From contig CAYYPH010000007.1 of NCBI GenBank assembly GCA_964473485.1, positions 62,001-126,000 of the forward strand: a stretch of DNA of 64,000 nucleotides, in the 5' to 3' direction. Positions within the stretch are counted from its first letter, which is position 1; every line of letters starts with the position of its first letter. Below are positions 43,501 to 51,057 of this stretch, in pieces. The translations under genes and the position numbers were made by a program. Origin of the DNA: CAIVAT01 sp964473485 (lineage in GTDB: Bacteria > Bacteroidota > Bacteroidia > Bacteroidales > FEN-979). The notes beneath the pieces are model-generated. The model had not been told where the DNA came from. It saw only the letters and a list, made by a program, of their open reading frames with translations, and searched no databases.

Positions 43501-46141
43501 CGGAAGTTGCGATGGTGCCTGTTCCCGATATTACCTGGTTGGAGGTTCCGTTCAGCTTTACCGTTCCTGCCGATGAAGGCGCGAAATTCAGCGTTCCGTT
43601 CACGGTTATGTTGCCCCGGATCTGGTGACTTCCGGAGGTGGGCCCGGTCATGTTGAAGTTCAATGTGCCGCTGGTGATGGTAAAATGATCGAAGGATACA
43701 GGATTGCCTCCGGTTGTGTTGAGTGTTGCTCCGGGTACATCCATTTCGAAATTGGCATAGGTCCTGCCCGAAAACGAAGGGGTAAGTGCCGACACCAGTT
43801 TAAAAAGGCTTCCGGCCTGGAAAACGACCACACTGTTAGGCTGGGATGCCCCGAAAGGATTGCTTCCGCCCTGTTGGATAAACGTGGAACCGGCGGTAAA
43901 GATGACCGATCCGAGTGAGGTGGTACCAAATGGGTTGCCCGAGAAAAAGCTGCCGGCTGTGAACACAGATCCGTTCTGGAACTGGATGGAGCTGGGATCG
44001 GCACCGGTAAACCGGTGTGCTGTCGAAGCCGTGGCCGAAAAACTCATATTTCCGCTGATACTGGCCGTGGCATTTGTCAGCAAGGTGATGGTGATGGCAT
44101 TTACTGCATTCAGGTTCAGGGAACATCCTGAGGCCACGTCAAGGTCGGTTCCCGACACACCGCCAATGGTCAGGGTCCTGGCTGCGGGGGCCTGCAGATT
44201 GACGGAAGTATTGTTGGATATCAACATTTTGCCAATGGTTTCAGTGGCCAGCCCGGTAATGGTTTTGGCGGTACCGTCGTTGAACTGGAGAATGTCGGTG
44301 GAGGCTGGCGTCGTTCTTGTAGGTGTCCAGTTTCCTGGGGCGGTCCAGAGTCCGTTGTCGGGCCCCTGCCAGGTGTAAACGGCTGGTCCGGTGCCGGTAG
44401 TGGTGGCGCCGGCCGTGGGCACGACGGGGAATGTAAAGTAATTGAAGGTTTCGGGATTGACTCCATCCCAGGCAAACGGGAAAATGGCATAGGTGTATTG
44501 CGTGGCGGGCGACAATCCTGCAATGGTCTGCGATAAACTGCTGCCGGGCGTCACAATGGCAGCCACGGTGCCGTCGCCGATCACATTCCCCACCGCATAC
44601 CCGGTGGCATCGGCCGGAGTACCTGCAGGTGGAGTGGCATCCATCTTCTGCAGGATCAGGTACCCGTCGGCACCGGTTGCAGGAGTTGTCCAGTTAAGCT
44701 GGATGGAAGAAGTGCCGGCGGCGGCCGCCGAAAAACCGGCGACATGGGTGATTGGCTCATCGGCCAGGGTAAAGAAGAATGCCTCCGAGGTCAGGGCGCT
44801 GCCCACGCTGTTGGTCGCATAAGCCTTGTAATAGATCTTTGATTTAACGGGTAACGATCCCCTCAGGTGGGAAAAGATCCCTGTAGAAGTGCCACCTTCG
44901 GCCACCTTATTATCGGATATGGTAACGCCGGGAACCAGGAGCCAAACCGTTCCCCTCTCCAGGATGGAAGTGCCGCCGTCGCCGGTGATATCCCCTCCCA
45001 GCATCGCACTGTAATTCGTGATCCCTGTGGCTGTGGGTGAAGATATGGTAGGAAGGGTGAGCACAGGCGCCGTGGTCTGGTTGTTCGGATTCAGCAGGGC
45101 GGTCGTGGTAAGGAACAAGGTTCCGGTTCCTGCACCATTGTATTCATAAACCCTGAACCAGTAATTGGTATTGCCGGCGAGCCCGGTCACAGCCACCGAA
45201 TTTCCGCTTCCGTTGTAGACCACCTGCTCACCGGTGCCACCATAAACGGGATTGGCAGTGGGATCCGTGCCATTGACCGGGTTCGTGAAACTGTTGAGGG
45301 TATTGATCACGGCAATGCGCTTGGCCCCGTCGCCGTTGGTCCATGATGCCGTCATTCCGCCCGAAGTGATACTGCTGAAGCTGATATTGGATGCCTGGAT
45401 GGTTGGCGCTGCAACCGATGAGCTCACGATGTCGCCCCAACTCAGGCCGACCCGGATACCGTCGACGATCACATTTTGCGATGAATTGAACTGCCGGATG
45501 GCGACCGATCCGGGATTGATGTCTGATTGCCCCGGATCGGTGAGGGGACCGACGGAGGGGGTGGAAGGTTCCGTGGCCGGTATGGCCCCGTCAATGATAT
45601 AAAGGCTGACAATATCGTTGTTGGTGCCTGCGACGATCTCATATTTCAGGATGAGCAGGTAGGTGGTGCCCGGTGTATAGGTGGCCGTGGAATAGGTAAC
45701 AGCACCGCTGCCTACGCTCAGCCCGAAATGGTTGGTTGCATCCATGAAAATTCTTCCCCTGAAGGTGGTGGAGATGGGATCTGGTCCCAGGTGCAGGAAA
45801 TACCCGGCTGCGGTATTTACCACGTTGACCATCGCCCCCATATAGACGGTTCCCAAACTCTGAACCGCAAAGGTCTTGTGATCATCTTCCCCGTTATTGT
45901 CGGCCAGTGCCGCATTCCCTATGCCGGAGGAGGGATAGCCTGTAAATATCAGCCCTCCGTTGTTCACGGTGATGGGTTGCGTTCCCCCGCCATTATGAGC
46001 AGTCCAGCCGTGTGCGGTCAGCAGGTCGCCGGCCGGATAGGAAAAATTCTCTTCTAAAATAACCTGGGCTGTGGCCGTGAAAAACAAGAAAGTCAGGACA
46101 AGGGTCATGACGCAAACAAAGGGTAACTTTACAATTTTCAT
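40556..46141 (-). CDS. giant T9SS cargo protein with LamG-like, Fn3-like, beta-helix and 6 PKD-like modules
   Basis: The 1861-residue protein begins with a signal peptide (MKIVKLPFVCVMTLVLTFLF, cleaved near TATAQ). The head is a laminin-G-like domain (about 25-250), then fibronectin-type III-like regions (NTNYWFRVYEYNG, PATQYTYAIFPFAWDG), a Gly/Asn/Thr-rich repetitive stretch that looks like a right-handed beta-helix (about 650-1000), another Fn3-like region (LLPNTTYHFRAIGVNG), six PKD-like modules, the GNQWYYNGTPIPGATGQTY domain and a type A sorting tail (VFPVPNDGRFTLSF to KKIIIFN). It is expected to be cell-surface or secreted. ATG at 46141 fits the signal and the promoter at 46216-46223. 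Confidence 0.85.
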   Translation of the reverse strand: MKIVKLPFVCVMTLVLTFLFFTATAQVILEENFSYPAGDLLTAHGWTAHNGGGTQPITVNNGGLIFTGYPSSGIGNAALADNNGEDDHKTFAVQSLGTVYMGAMVNVVNTAAGYFLHLGPDPISTTFRGRIFMDATNHFGLSVGSGAVTYSTATYTPGTTYLLILKYEIVAGTNNDIVSLYIIDGAIPATEPSTPSVGPLTDPGQSDINPGSVAIRQFNSSQNVIVDGIRVGLSWGDIVSSSVAAPTIQASNISFSSITSGGMTASWTNGDGAKRIAVINTLNSFTNPVNGTDPTANPVYGGTGEQVVYNGSGNSVAVTGLAGNTNYWFRVYEYNGAGTGTLFLTTTALLNPNNQTTAPVLTLPTISSPTATGITNYSAMLGGDITGDGGTSILERGTVWLLVPGVTISDNKVAEGGTSTGIFSHLRGSLPVKSKIYYKAYATNSVGSALTSEAFFFTLADEPITHVAGFSAAAAGTSSIQLNWTTPATGADGYLILQKMDATPPAGTPADATGYAVGNVIGDGTVAAIVTPGSSLSQTIAGLSPATQYTYAIFPFAWDGVNPETFNYFTFPVVPTAGATTTGTGPAVYTWQGPDNGLWTAPGNWTPTRTTPASTDILQFNDGTAKTITGLATETIGKMLISNNTSVNLQAPAARTLTIGGVSGTDLDVASGCSLNLNAVNAITITLLTNATASISGNMSFSATASTAHRFTGADPSSIQFQNGSVFTAGSFFSGNPFGTTSLGSVIFTAGSTFIQQGGSNPFGASQPNSVVVFQAGSLFKLVSALTPSFSGRTYANFEMDVPGATLNTTGGNPVSFDHFTITSGTLNFNMTGPTSGSHQIRGNITVNGTLNFAPSSAGTVKLNGTSNQVISGTGTIATSANSTLEINNVSGVDVNKSITVNGAIKFTSGLLTIGGSDLLLGTTGNFTGTPSEAAMVVATGTGLVKKSMPAGYTGSFLFPVGDNTGTAEYSPVTITYTGGTFGAANFTGVNLVNAKFPGDPNMGSYLNRYWNISVSDVATPVYNTVFQYLPADVTGSESLITCMQVDPLPFVAYDPANPLLHQLTASGLNGPGTFTGSQPAPVVITEPATGITPTNAVLNATVNANNQPTTVTFEYGLTTSYGGVVPGVPGVVSGNVPTPVSAAISGLLPNTTYHFRAIGVNGAGSTYGADLTFTTGCPIPAAAGTISGPSAVCVTGTGYVYSVPAIANATAYNWTVPAGAVITSGANTSQITVSYPAGASSGIISVYGSSICGNGNPSPDFTVTVNPLPVPSIAGPQSPCINATGNIYSTEPGMTGYTWTVSAGGTIVSGAASNSISVTWSTAGPKTVTVSYTNANGCTAASPTVYALNVIALPVPTITGLVTVCAGNAGVTYTTEPGMSNYQWNVSIGGTIVAGAGTNAITVSWPYAGQRSVSVNYTNPSGCTAVVPTTLAVTINPGAVPTIGSTNNPCINSTNNQYITNSGMFSYVWAVSPGGTITSGQGTYQINVTWTALGAQWVSVTYTNSYGCSPAEPTVYNLFVNPVPGAAGPVTGTSQVCAGAQNVAYSCGEILNASSYDWILPSGAVIATGVGTNQITVNFGPGAVSGNVTVSGRNSCGNGSASPAFPVTVSPLPGAAGSVTGPAYGCVNGSGNIYSVPPVPGATGYQWNLPAGAVITSGNNTNQITVTFGSSPAVGTISVAGTNACGNGAPSPGFTVIINPVPFTPVITANGPVLTSSSMSGNQWYYNGTPIPGATGQTYTVTNNSGYYWCVVTLNGCSSEISNKIWIEITGLEEPAAAAIAVFPVPNDGRFTLSFDGNQQRIVKVSVVNKQGSTIYERTGISAGATGEIGIDLRPVPAGVYSVIVLTEKERIIKKIIIFN
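41036..42612 (-). repeat. array of 6 PKD-like modules
   Basis: Six modules of about 87 residues in the order A-B-B-B-A-A, as in the neighbouring gene at 37891-40500. Module ends are approximate. Confidence 0.83.
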
Positions 46142-46215
46142 GATGAGACAGTTTTGACATACAACCGGGAACTCCTTGCCGGGCCCCACGGCCAGACCGG
46201 AATTATCCTTTTTTA

Positions 46216-46223
46216 CAAAGATA
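46216..46223 (-). promoter_or_regulatory. -7 element (TATCTTTG) for the giant T9SS gene
   Basis: A perfect TAnnTTTG match on the minus strand 74 bases upstream of the ATG at 46141, giving a leader of about 70 bases. It may serve the whole minus-strand run of T9SS genes down to 30773. Confidence 0.6.
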
Positions 46224-46276
46224 AAAACTAAGCACGAGAGCACCCAAGCATTGTTAAGAATTGTTGATAAAAGATG

Positions 46277-47290
46277 TTAAAAACAGGTTCCATCGAGCAG
46301 GTACCCCTGCACATACTCTTCGATGGCATTCTCCAGCGTGTAGAAGGGTTTCCGGTATCCCGCCGCGCGCAACTTCTTCATATCAGCCTGGGTGAAATAC
46401 TGATATTTATCGCGGATATCAAGCGGTGTGTCCACAAATTCAATGTCGGGAGAGAGGTTCAGGGAGGAATAGACGGCATTGGCCAGGTCAAGGAAGGTCC
46501 GGGCATGGCCTGTGCCCAGATTATATAAACCCGATGCAGGCCGGTTCTCCATCAGGTAATGGAGTACGTCTGCCACATCCTTGACATAGATGAAATCGCG
46601 AAGCTGCCCACCGTCAGGATACTGTGGGTTGTGCGACCTGAACAACCTCACCCTTCCGGTCCGGCCTGCCTGGTCGCGGTCAGCGGACCCGGCGTCGGGT
46701 TTAGGGTATTTGATCTGTCTGAAGGCATGAAAAACGACCGACGCCATCCTGCCTTTATGATACTCATTGGGCCCGAAAACATTGAAAAACTTTACCCCGA
46801 ACCAATGCGGAGGTCCTTCGCCCGATGATAAAACCCATTTGTCGAAATCGTTTTTCGATTCCCCGTAAGGATTTAACGGTTTCAGATTGAAAGGCAGACC
46901 AGGTTCAAGATCGCTGTAACCCAGTGAACCGTCACCGTATGTGGCGGCAGAGGAGGCATAGATCAGCGGGATCCTGGTGGCCGAACAAATCTCCCAGATC
47001 CGCTTGCTGTAATTGAGGTTCAGTTCGTCGAACACCGCCCGGTTGAATTCGGTGGTATCGGTTCTGGCCCCGAGGTGAATGACGAAGGAAACATCCGCCG
47101 CATTTCTTTTGAACCACTCAATAAAAAGCTCCCGTTCAATCTTCTGATGGTATTTCTTGTGTAGGGTGTTCCCGGATTTGTCTTGACGGCTGAAATCGTC
47201 AACCATGATGATATCCTTGAACCCCTTATTGTTGAGTTTCGATACCATGCAACTTCCGATGAAGCCCGCGGCTCCTGTTACAACGATCAT
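46277..47290 (-). CDS. hldD: ADP-L-glycero-D-manno-heptose 6-epimerase
   Basis: HldD inverts carbon 6 of ADP-heptose to make the inner-core heptose donor of lipopolysaccharide. The 337-residue protein has the NADP-binding Rossmann motif GAAGFIGS at the N-terminus, DDFSRQDKSGN, IHLGARTDTTE, YASSAATYG and the catalytic Tyr-Lys in NPYGESKNDFD. ATG at 47290 is preferred because MIVVTGAAGFIGS is the usual family start; the longer frame overlaps the upstream gene. It lies 19 bases after that gene's stop and is probably in its operon. Confidence 0.93.
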   Translation of the reverse strand: MIVVTGAAGFIGSCMVSKLNNKGFKDIIMVDDFSRQDKSGNTLHKKYHQKIERELFIEWFKRNAADVSFVIHLGARTDTTEFNRAVFDELNLNYSKRIWEICSATRIPLIYASSAATYGDGSLGYSDLEPGLPFNLKPLNPYGESKNDFDKWVLSSGEGPPHWFGVKFFNVFGPNEYHKGRMASVVFHAFRQIKYPKPDAGSADRDQAGRTGRVRLFRSHNPQYPDGGQLRDFIYVKDVADVLHYLMENRPASGLYNLGTGHARTFLDLANAVYSSLNLSPDIEFVDTPLDIRDKYQYFTQADMKKLRAAGYRKPFYTLENAIEEYVQGYLLDGTCF

Positions 47291-47309
47291 GTCAGGTCGG
47301 TTATTTGGA

Positions 47310-47843
47310 TCAGGCCCCCTTGTCACCCACGAACTGGTCATCCCGGTTCTTGAACAGGACGTTGAAGGTGGTCAGGCTGCCGTAAATACGGGTGATGTAC
47401 TGCTCCAGTTCAACCTTCTCCTCATCGGTAAGATTGCTCGCGTTGATTTTCTGTTCCAACACCCTGAGCCGGTCGCGTACCATCACGATCTTATGAAAGA
47501 AAGTCTCCATTGGGATCTCTTTCTCCTTCAGGCCTGCCTCACCGGGATAAAGTACGACTTTTCCACCGGTCCAGCGCCCGCCGAGGGGCACGTTCTCCTG
47601 GATGTCGCTGAAGCGGTGTAACACGCGGATCAGGCTTTTTTCAAGCTTTTCATAGGTAACCAGGTCCGAAGGGGTATCCACCACCTCGATCATCTCGAGT
47701 CCTTCGTAATCGCGCATGATCCTCCGTGTTCCGTGTTCAATAAAGGTGATCTCATATGCATCGGAATGGATTTGTACGACAACACCTTTCCCGAACTGGG
47801 GGTGTTTGATCCTTGATCCGACGCCCATATTGACTGATGCCAT
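47310..47843 (-). CDS. small conserved protein with N-terminal beta-barrel-like domain
   Basis: The 177-residue protein begins GVGSRIKHPQFGKGVVVQIHSDAYEI, an SH3/Tudor-like pattern also found in the tails of UvrD-type helicases and in CarD-like domains. The rest is helical, with EKLEKSLIRVLHRFSDIQEN and a coiled-coil-like segment METFFHKIVMVRDRLRVLEQKINASNL. Similar proteins occur widely in Bacteroidota; I do not know a demonstrated function. RNA polymerase or DNA binding is possible from the first domain. A promoter box precedes it and hldD follows 19 bases later. Confidence 0.65.
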   Translation of the reverse strand: MASVNMGVGSRIKHPQFGKGVVVQIHSDAYEITFIEHGTRRIMRDYEGLEMIEVVDTPSDLVTYEKLEKSLIRVLHRFSDIQENVPLGGRWTGGKVVLYPGEAGLKEKEIPMETFFHKIVMVRDRLRVLEQKINASNLTDEEKVELEQYITRIYGSLTTFNVLFKNRDDQFVGDKGA

Positions 47844-47871
47844 TGGTATTGCAGTTATTGGTTTCGGTTCA

Positions 47872-47879
47872 CAAAGATA
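47872..47879 (-). promoter_or_regulatory. -7 element (TATCTTTG) for the small gene and hldD
   Basis: A perfect match on the minus strand 28 bases upstream of the ATG at 47843, between that gene and the lysA-like stop at 47907. It separates the hldD unit from the mqn unit. Confidence 0.65.
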
Positions 47880-47906
47880 GGAAAAATCCGCGAGATCATC
47901 ATTCTC

Positions 47907-49256
47907 TTACTGCCAGAAACGCCAGATGTCGTCCAACTCCTCACGTTCCTTCAGGATCATGAACGATTTGCCATCGTCTTCATACCCCAGGATCCTGGGA
48001 GTAAGCCGGCTGTTATACCTCGACCACATGCTGAAGGTGTAACTGCCGGTATCATGAATAACCAGCAGATCTCCCTCCTCCACCCTGGGCAGGGTTACGT
48101 TCCTCGCAATGATATCGCCCGAAAAGCAGAGCGGACCTGCCAGGTTATAAGGGTGGTCGTCAACCCCCTGCTTCGGTCTTCCCGCTTTGTCGTAAACGGT
48201 GTATTCATGCGGCCAGTCGCGGGGATTCAGGCACTCCCTGACGAACAGGTCGGCACCCACATGCAGCATGAGGGTGTTGATGGTCGGATCGCGTTTTACG
48301 TATTCCACTCTGCTCACCGTCCAGCCTGCATTGGTGTAGGTCCAGCGGCCGAATTCCGTGATCAGCCTGACAGGCCTGCCCTGATCGAAAAGGAGCGGAG
48401 CCCTGCGAGCGATCTTTTCCGCGTACATCTCGATGGCCGGAGGATCGACACCCGACAGGTAAGATACCGGCAAACCTCCCCCGATGTCAAAAATATCTGC
48501 CGGAGGCATCCCCGATTTTTTCCGGTCTTCATTAATAACAGTCATGAAATCGTAAAGGATCCCGATCCCTTCTGCCAGCATGTCGACCGCGCAGCCCTGC
48601 GACCCTACATGCAGGTGCAACCCACGCAGCCACTCATGGTCAAGGAAAGCTTTCCTGAGTTCCTGGTATTGATAACGGATGGGAACTCCGAATTTGGAAT
48701 ATTCGCCGGCCACGCTCGATTCGAGAATGGTCCCCAGGCCTACCTGCGGGTTGATTCGGATCCCGATGGAGAGATCGGAAATGCGAAGGGTGTTCCCGGG
48801 CGCGGACAGGCTGTTTTTCAAAGCTTCATCAACCCTTTTGAGTTCGGCAAGGTTGTCGATGTTGAGATGCACACCGGTTTTCAAAGCAAATTGAATATCC
48901 TCGCGGGTTTTTGCAGGGGAGTCGAAGACTATGCTCCGGGGAGGGTAACCCGACCTGAGTGCGAGCATCACTTCTCCGGCCGATGCAGCTTCAACACCGA
49001 TGAAAGGTGATATGCCGGATGTAAACTCCATGATCCTGACCAGCGGATTTGCTTTGATCGCAAGACCATGGAGGGTGCCGGCAGGAAAGGCCGACAATAA
49101 CCGCAACAATCTATGCCGCAGAAAGGTTAGATCGTAAAAGATGGCCGCACCGTCAATGCTGCGTAACATTCCATTGGCCACAGCGGCCTGCAGCGCAAGT
49201 GCAATACCTTCATGCCCGGGCTTCTCATGCTTAGAATCCGATGACGCTGTTTTCAT
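47907..49256 (-). CDS. group IV PLP-dependent decarboxylase (LysA-like)
   Basis: The 449-residue protein is a fold-type III PLP enzyme of the DAP/ornithine/arginine decarboxylase family. The PLP lysine is in HGLAIKANP (near residue 69), the barrel strand HLHVGSQG and glycine loop FDIGGGLPVSY follow, and the LCFSGDIIARN motif near the C-terminus supplies the Cys/Asp pair of the second active-site half. The usual EPGRxxV motif reads EFGRWTYTNAG, so the substrate pocket may differ from diaminopimelate decarboxylase. It overlaps mqnD by four bases and is last in the mqnB-mqnD operon. Its substrate is uncertain; lysine biosynthesis is the default guess. Confidence 0.75.
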   Translation of the reverse strand: MKTASSDSKHEKPGHEGIALALQAAVANGMLRSIDGAAIFYDLTFLRHRLLRLLSAFPAGTLHGLAIKANPLVRIMEFTSGISPFIGVEAASAGEVMLALRSGYPPRSIVFDSPAKTREDIQFALKTGVHLNIDNLAELKRVDEALKNSLSAPGNTLRISDLSIGIRINPQVGLGTILESSVAGEYSKFGVPIRYQYQELRKAFLDHEWLRGLHLHVGSQGCAVDMLAEGIGILYDFMTVINEDRKKSGMPPADIFDIGGGLPVSYLSGVDPPAIEMYAEKIARRAPLLFDQGRPVRLITEFGRWTYTNAGWTVSRVEYVKRDPTINTLMLHVGADLFVRECLNPRDWPHEYTVYDKAGRPKQGVDDHPYNLAGPLCFSGDIIARNVTLPRVEEGDLLVIHDTGSYTFSMWSRYNSRLTPRILGYEDDGKSFMILKEREELDDIWRFWQ

Positions 49257-50065
49257 TGTTTTGTGATTAGTCCCCTCTCCTTGGCAACACGGATAAGTTT
49301 TGCAATGGCCACCCGGCCTCCCGTTCCAAGGCTCAGGGTGTTTTCGTTTACATAAAGACCGATATGCTGCTTCATCACTTCCGGGTCCATCTCCTGCGCA
49401 TACTTCCTTACAAAAGGAAGCGGAACCTCGGGATTTTTCATGGCAAAGTCGACACTCCTGAACATGATCCTGTTCAGGGTGTTGATCAGATCATAACCCA
49501 GCCCCTTGCGGGCGATGATCCCGCCCAGCGGGATCGGCGAGCCGGTGAGCGTTTCCCAGTATTTGCCAAGATCAGTGATCAGTTTCAGTCCCTTCTTCTC
49601 ATACGTGAACCTGTTCTCATGGATGATCACACCGGCATCCACTTCGCCGGTCATCACGGCATCTTCAATCGCCGAAAAAACCATGATCTTTTTAGCCCTG
49701 ACTTCAGGAGCGGCAATGCGGAACAGCATATGGGCCGTGGTATATTCGCCGGGGATAGCGACCGTTAGCCGGGAAATATCTTCGGGTTTATAGGCTTCCC
49801 TGCCGATCAGCAGGGGACCGTTGCCGTATCCCAGGGCGCTTCCCGAATCGAGCAGCACATAATTCTGATGTATAAGGATATAGGTGAAAAAGCTGATCTT
49901 GACAAGGTCGATGCTACCTTGCATGGCCATGTGGTTAAGCGTCTCCACGTCATGGAACCCGGGTTCGAATTCCAGATCTTCAAGGTCAATCCGTTTGTTG
50001 ATAATGGCATCGAAAATAAAAGTGTCGTTAGGGCAGGGCGAAATGGCCAGTCGGATGGGTTTCAT
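49253..50065 (-). CDS. mqnD: 1,4-dihydroxy-6-naphthoate synthase
   Basis: MqnD converts cyclic dehypoxanthine futalosine to 1,4-dihydroxy-6-naphthoate in the futalosine route to menaquinone. The 270-residue protein resembles periplasmic-binding-protein folds and has the family start LAISPCPNDTFIFDAI, the substrate-binding ISFFTYILIHQNYVLLDSGSALGYGNGPLLI, the GEYTTAHMLF loop and AGVIIHENRFTYE. The match is end to end. It follows mqnB by 54 bases and overlaps the LysA-like gene. Confidence 0.95.
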   Translation of the reverse strand: MKPIRLAISPCPNDTFIFDAIINKRIDLEDLEFEPGFHDVETLNHMAMQGSIDLVKISFFTYILIHQNYVLLDSGSALGYGNGPLLIGREAYKPEDISRLTVAIPGEYTTAHMLFRIAAPEVRAKKIMVFSAIEDAVMTGEVDAGVIIHENRFTYEKKGLKLITDLGKYWETLTGSPIPLGGIIARKGLGYDLINTLNRIMFRSVDFAMKNPEVPLPFVRKYAQEMDPEVMKQHIGLYVNENTLSLGTGGRVAIAKLIRVAKERGLITKQ

Positions 50066-50119
50066 AAAAGAGTTGTTTTTGAAAATGGCAGTGATTGGCT
50101 GTTGATCTGCAAAATGGGG

Positions 50120-50818
50120 TTATTTGATTGTTTCGGATTGGGAAATTTCGTTGAGTAACCTCTCCAGGAAAAGGTTCAGGTTTTGCAGTGACAGATCAAT
50201 GTTCCACCTCGATTTGTCACGTTCTTCCACCAGGTTGGAGATGGCCCTGATCTGAACGCATGGCACATCAGCCATGATACAGGCATAGAAAAAAGCTGCA
50301 CCTTCCATCGACTCAATATCCGGTTTGAAAAGGTCTCTTATTCTTTTTATACTAACGGCATTTCCCCGTATGGTATTGGAGGTGATGCCGCAAACTTTTC
50401 TGAGTTCGTTCACCGGAGACCAACGGCTGGGGTTGCACTTCAGCTTGCCTCCGATGTAGGGAGGGGCATCGGGGTCCTGAAGCCCAAGCTCGAAAACGGA
50501 AATGAATCGTTCGCCGTCTTCGGCCCCCAGGTCGGCAATGGCATCTTCGGTTACGTTGACCAGCGTCCCCAGTGAAAGATTCGGATCAAACGTACCGGCG
50601 ATACCTCCGTTTACGGCGAGATCGTAATGCTGAAGTGCCAGTTGCCGGCCCATCAGAACTGCAGTGGAAATCATCCCGACGCCGCTGATAAGCACATCAA
50701 GAACGATGTTTTTATACCGGCAGGTGAACAGGGTTCCCGGGATATTTTCGATCAGGGGAAGTTTGTCGAGCAGTGGCCTGATTTCAAAATAGGTGGCAGC
50801 GACCAGCAGAACCTTCAT
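50120..50818 (-). CDS. mqnB: futalosine hydrolase
   Basis: MqnB releases hypoxanthine from futalosine. The 232-residue protein is a nucleoside phosphorylase-like hydrolase with VAATYFEIRPLL at the start, VLISGVGMISTAV, NGGIAGTF, and the ribose-binding IESMEGAAFFYACIM motif. The match to MqnB is better than to MTA/SAH nucleosidases because of the length and the mqnD context. A -7 box lies 17 bases upstream, making it the first gene of the operon. Confidence 0.93.
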   Translation of the reverse strand: MKVLLVAATYFEIRPLLDKLPLIENIPGTLFTCRYKNIVLDVLISGVGMISTAVLMGRQLALQHYDLAVNGGIAGTFDPNLSLGTLVNVTEDAIADLGAEDGERFISVFELGLQDPDAPPYIGGKLKCNPSRWSPVNELRKVCGITSNTIRGNAVSIKRIRDLFKPDIESMEGAAFFYACIMADVPCVQIRAISNLVEERDKSRWNIDLSLQNLNLFLERLLNEISQSETIK

Positions 50819-50835
50819 TCTAACACACTTTGATG

Positions 50836-50843
50836 CAAAATTA
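50836..50843 (-). promoter_or_regulatory. -7 element (TAATTTTG) for mqnB-mqnD
   Basis: TAATTTTG on the minus strand lies 17 bases before the mqnB ATG at 50818. Confidence 0.6.
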
Positions 50844-50890
50844 GGATATTTGGCGGAAAATTGGTGAAGCTGTTGAATAATGAATTTTGT

Positions 50891-50898
50891 TAGCTTTG
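50891..50898 (+). promoter_or_regulatory. -7 element (TAGCTTTG) for the MFS gene
   Basis: TAGCTTTG matches TAnnTTTG, with a TTG at 50873-50875 at about the -33 position. The transcript would have a leader of about 155 bases before the ATG at 51058, long enough to hold a control element, though I see no known riboswitch in it. Confidence 0.55.
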
Positions 50899-51057
50899 CC
50901 GTAATATTTTAAATGGGATTCAGACAGTGCCCATGTATTCGGATTTCACGCACAAAATTGCATCAGACGGGTGCCGGATTTTTAAGCCCCTACCCGTGTG
51001 TTTCAAATCAGAACAATATCATCCTTATCTTAATCCTTTCATTTTAAAACTGTTGTT

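Noticed and set aside
48054..49010. 318-codon open frame on the plus strand opposite the LysA-like gene
   Set aside because: It lies entirely within a well-supported gene, has no recognisable domain, no promoter and no signal.
50899..51057. Riboswitch in the long leader of the MFS gene
   Set aside because: No conserved core of a known riboswitch class is visible and no clear stem precedes the ATG.
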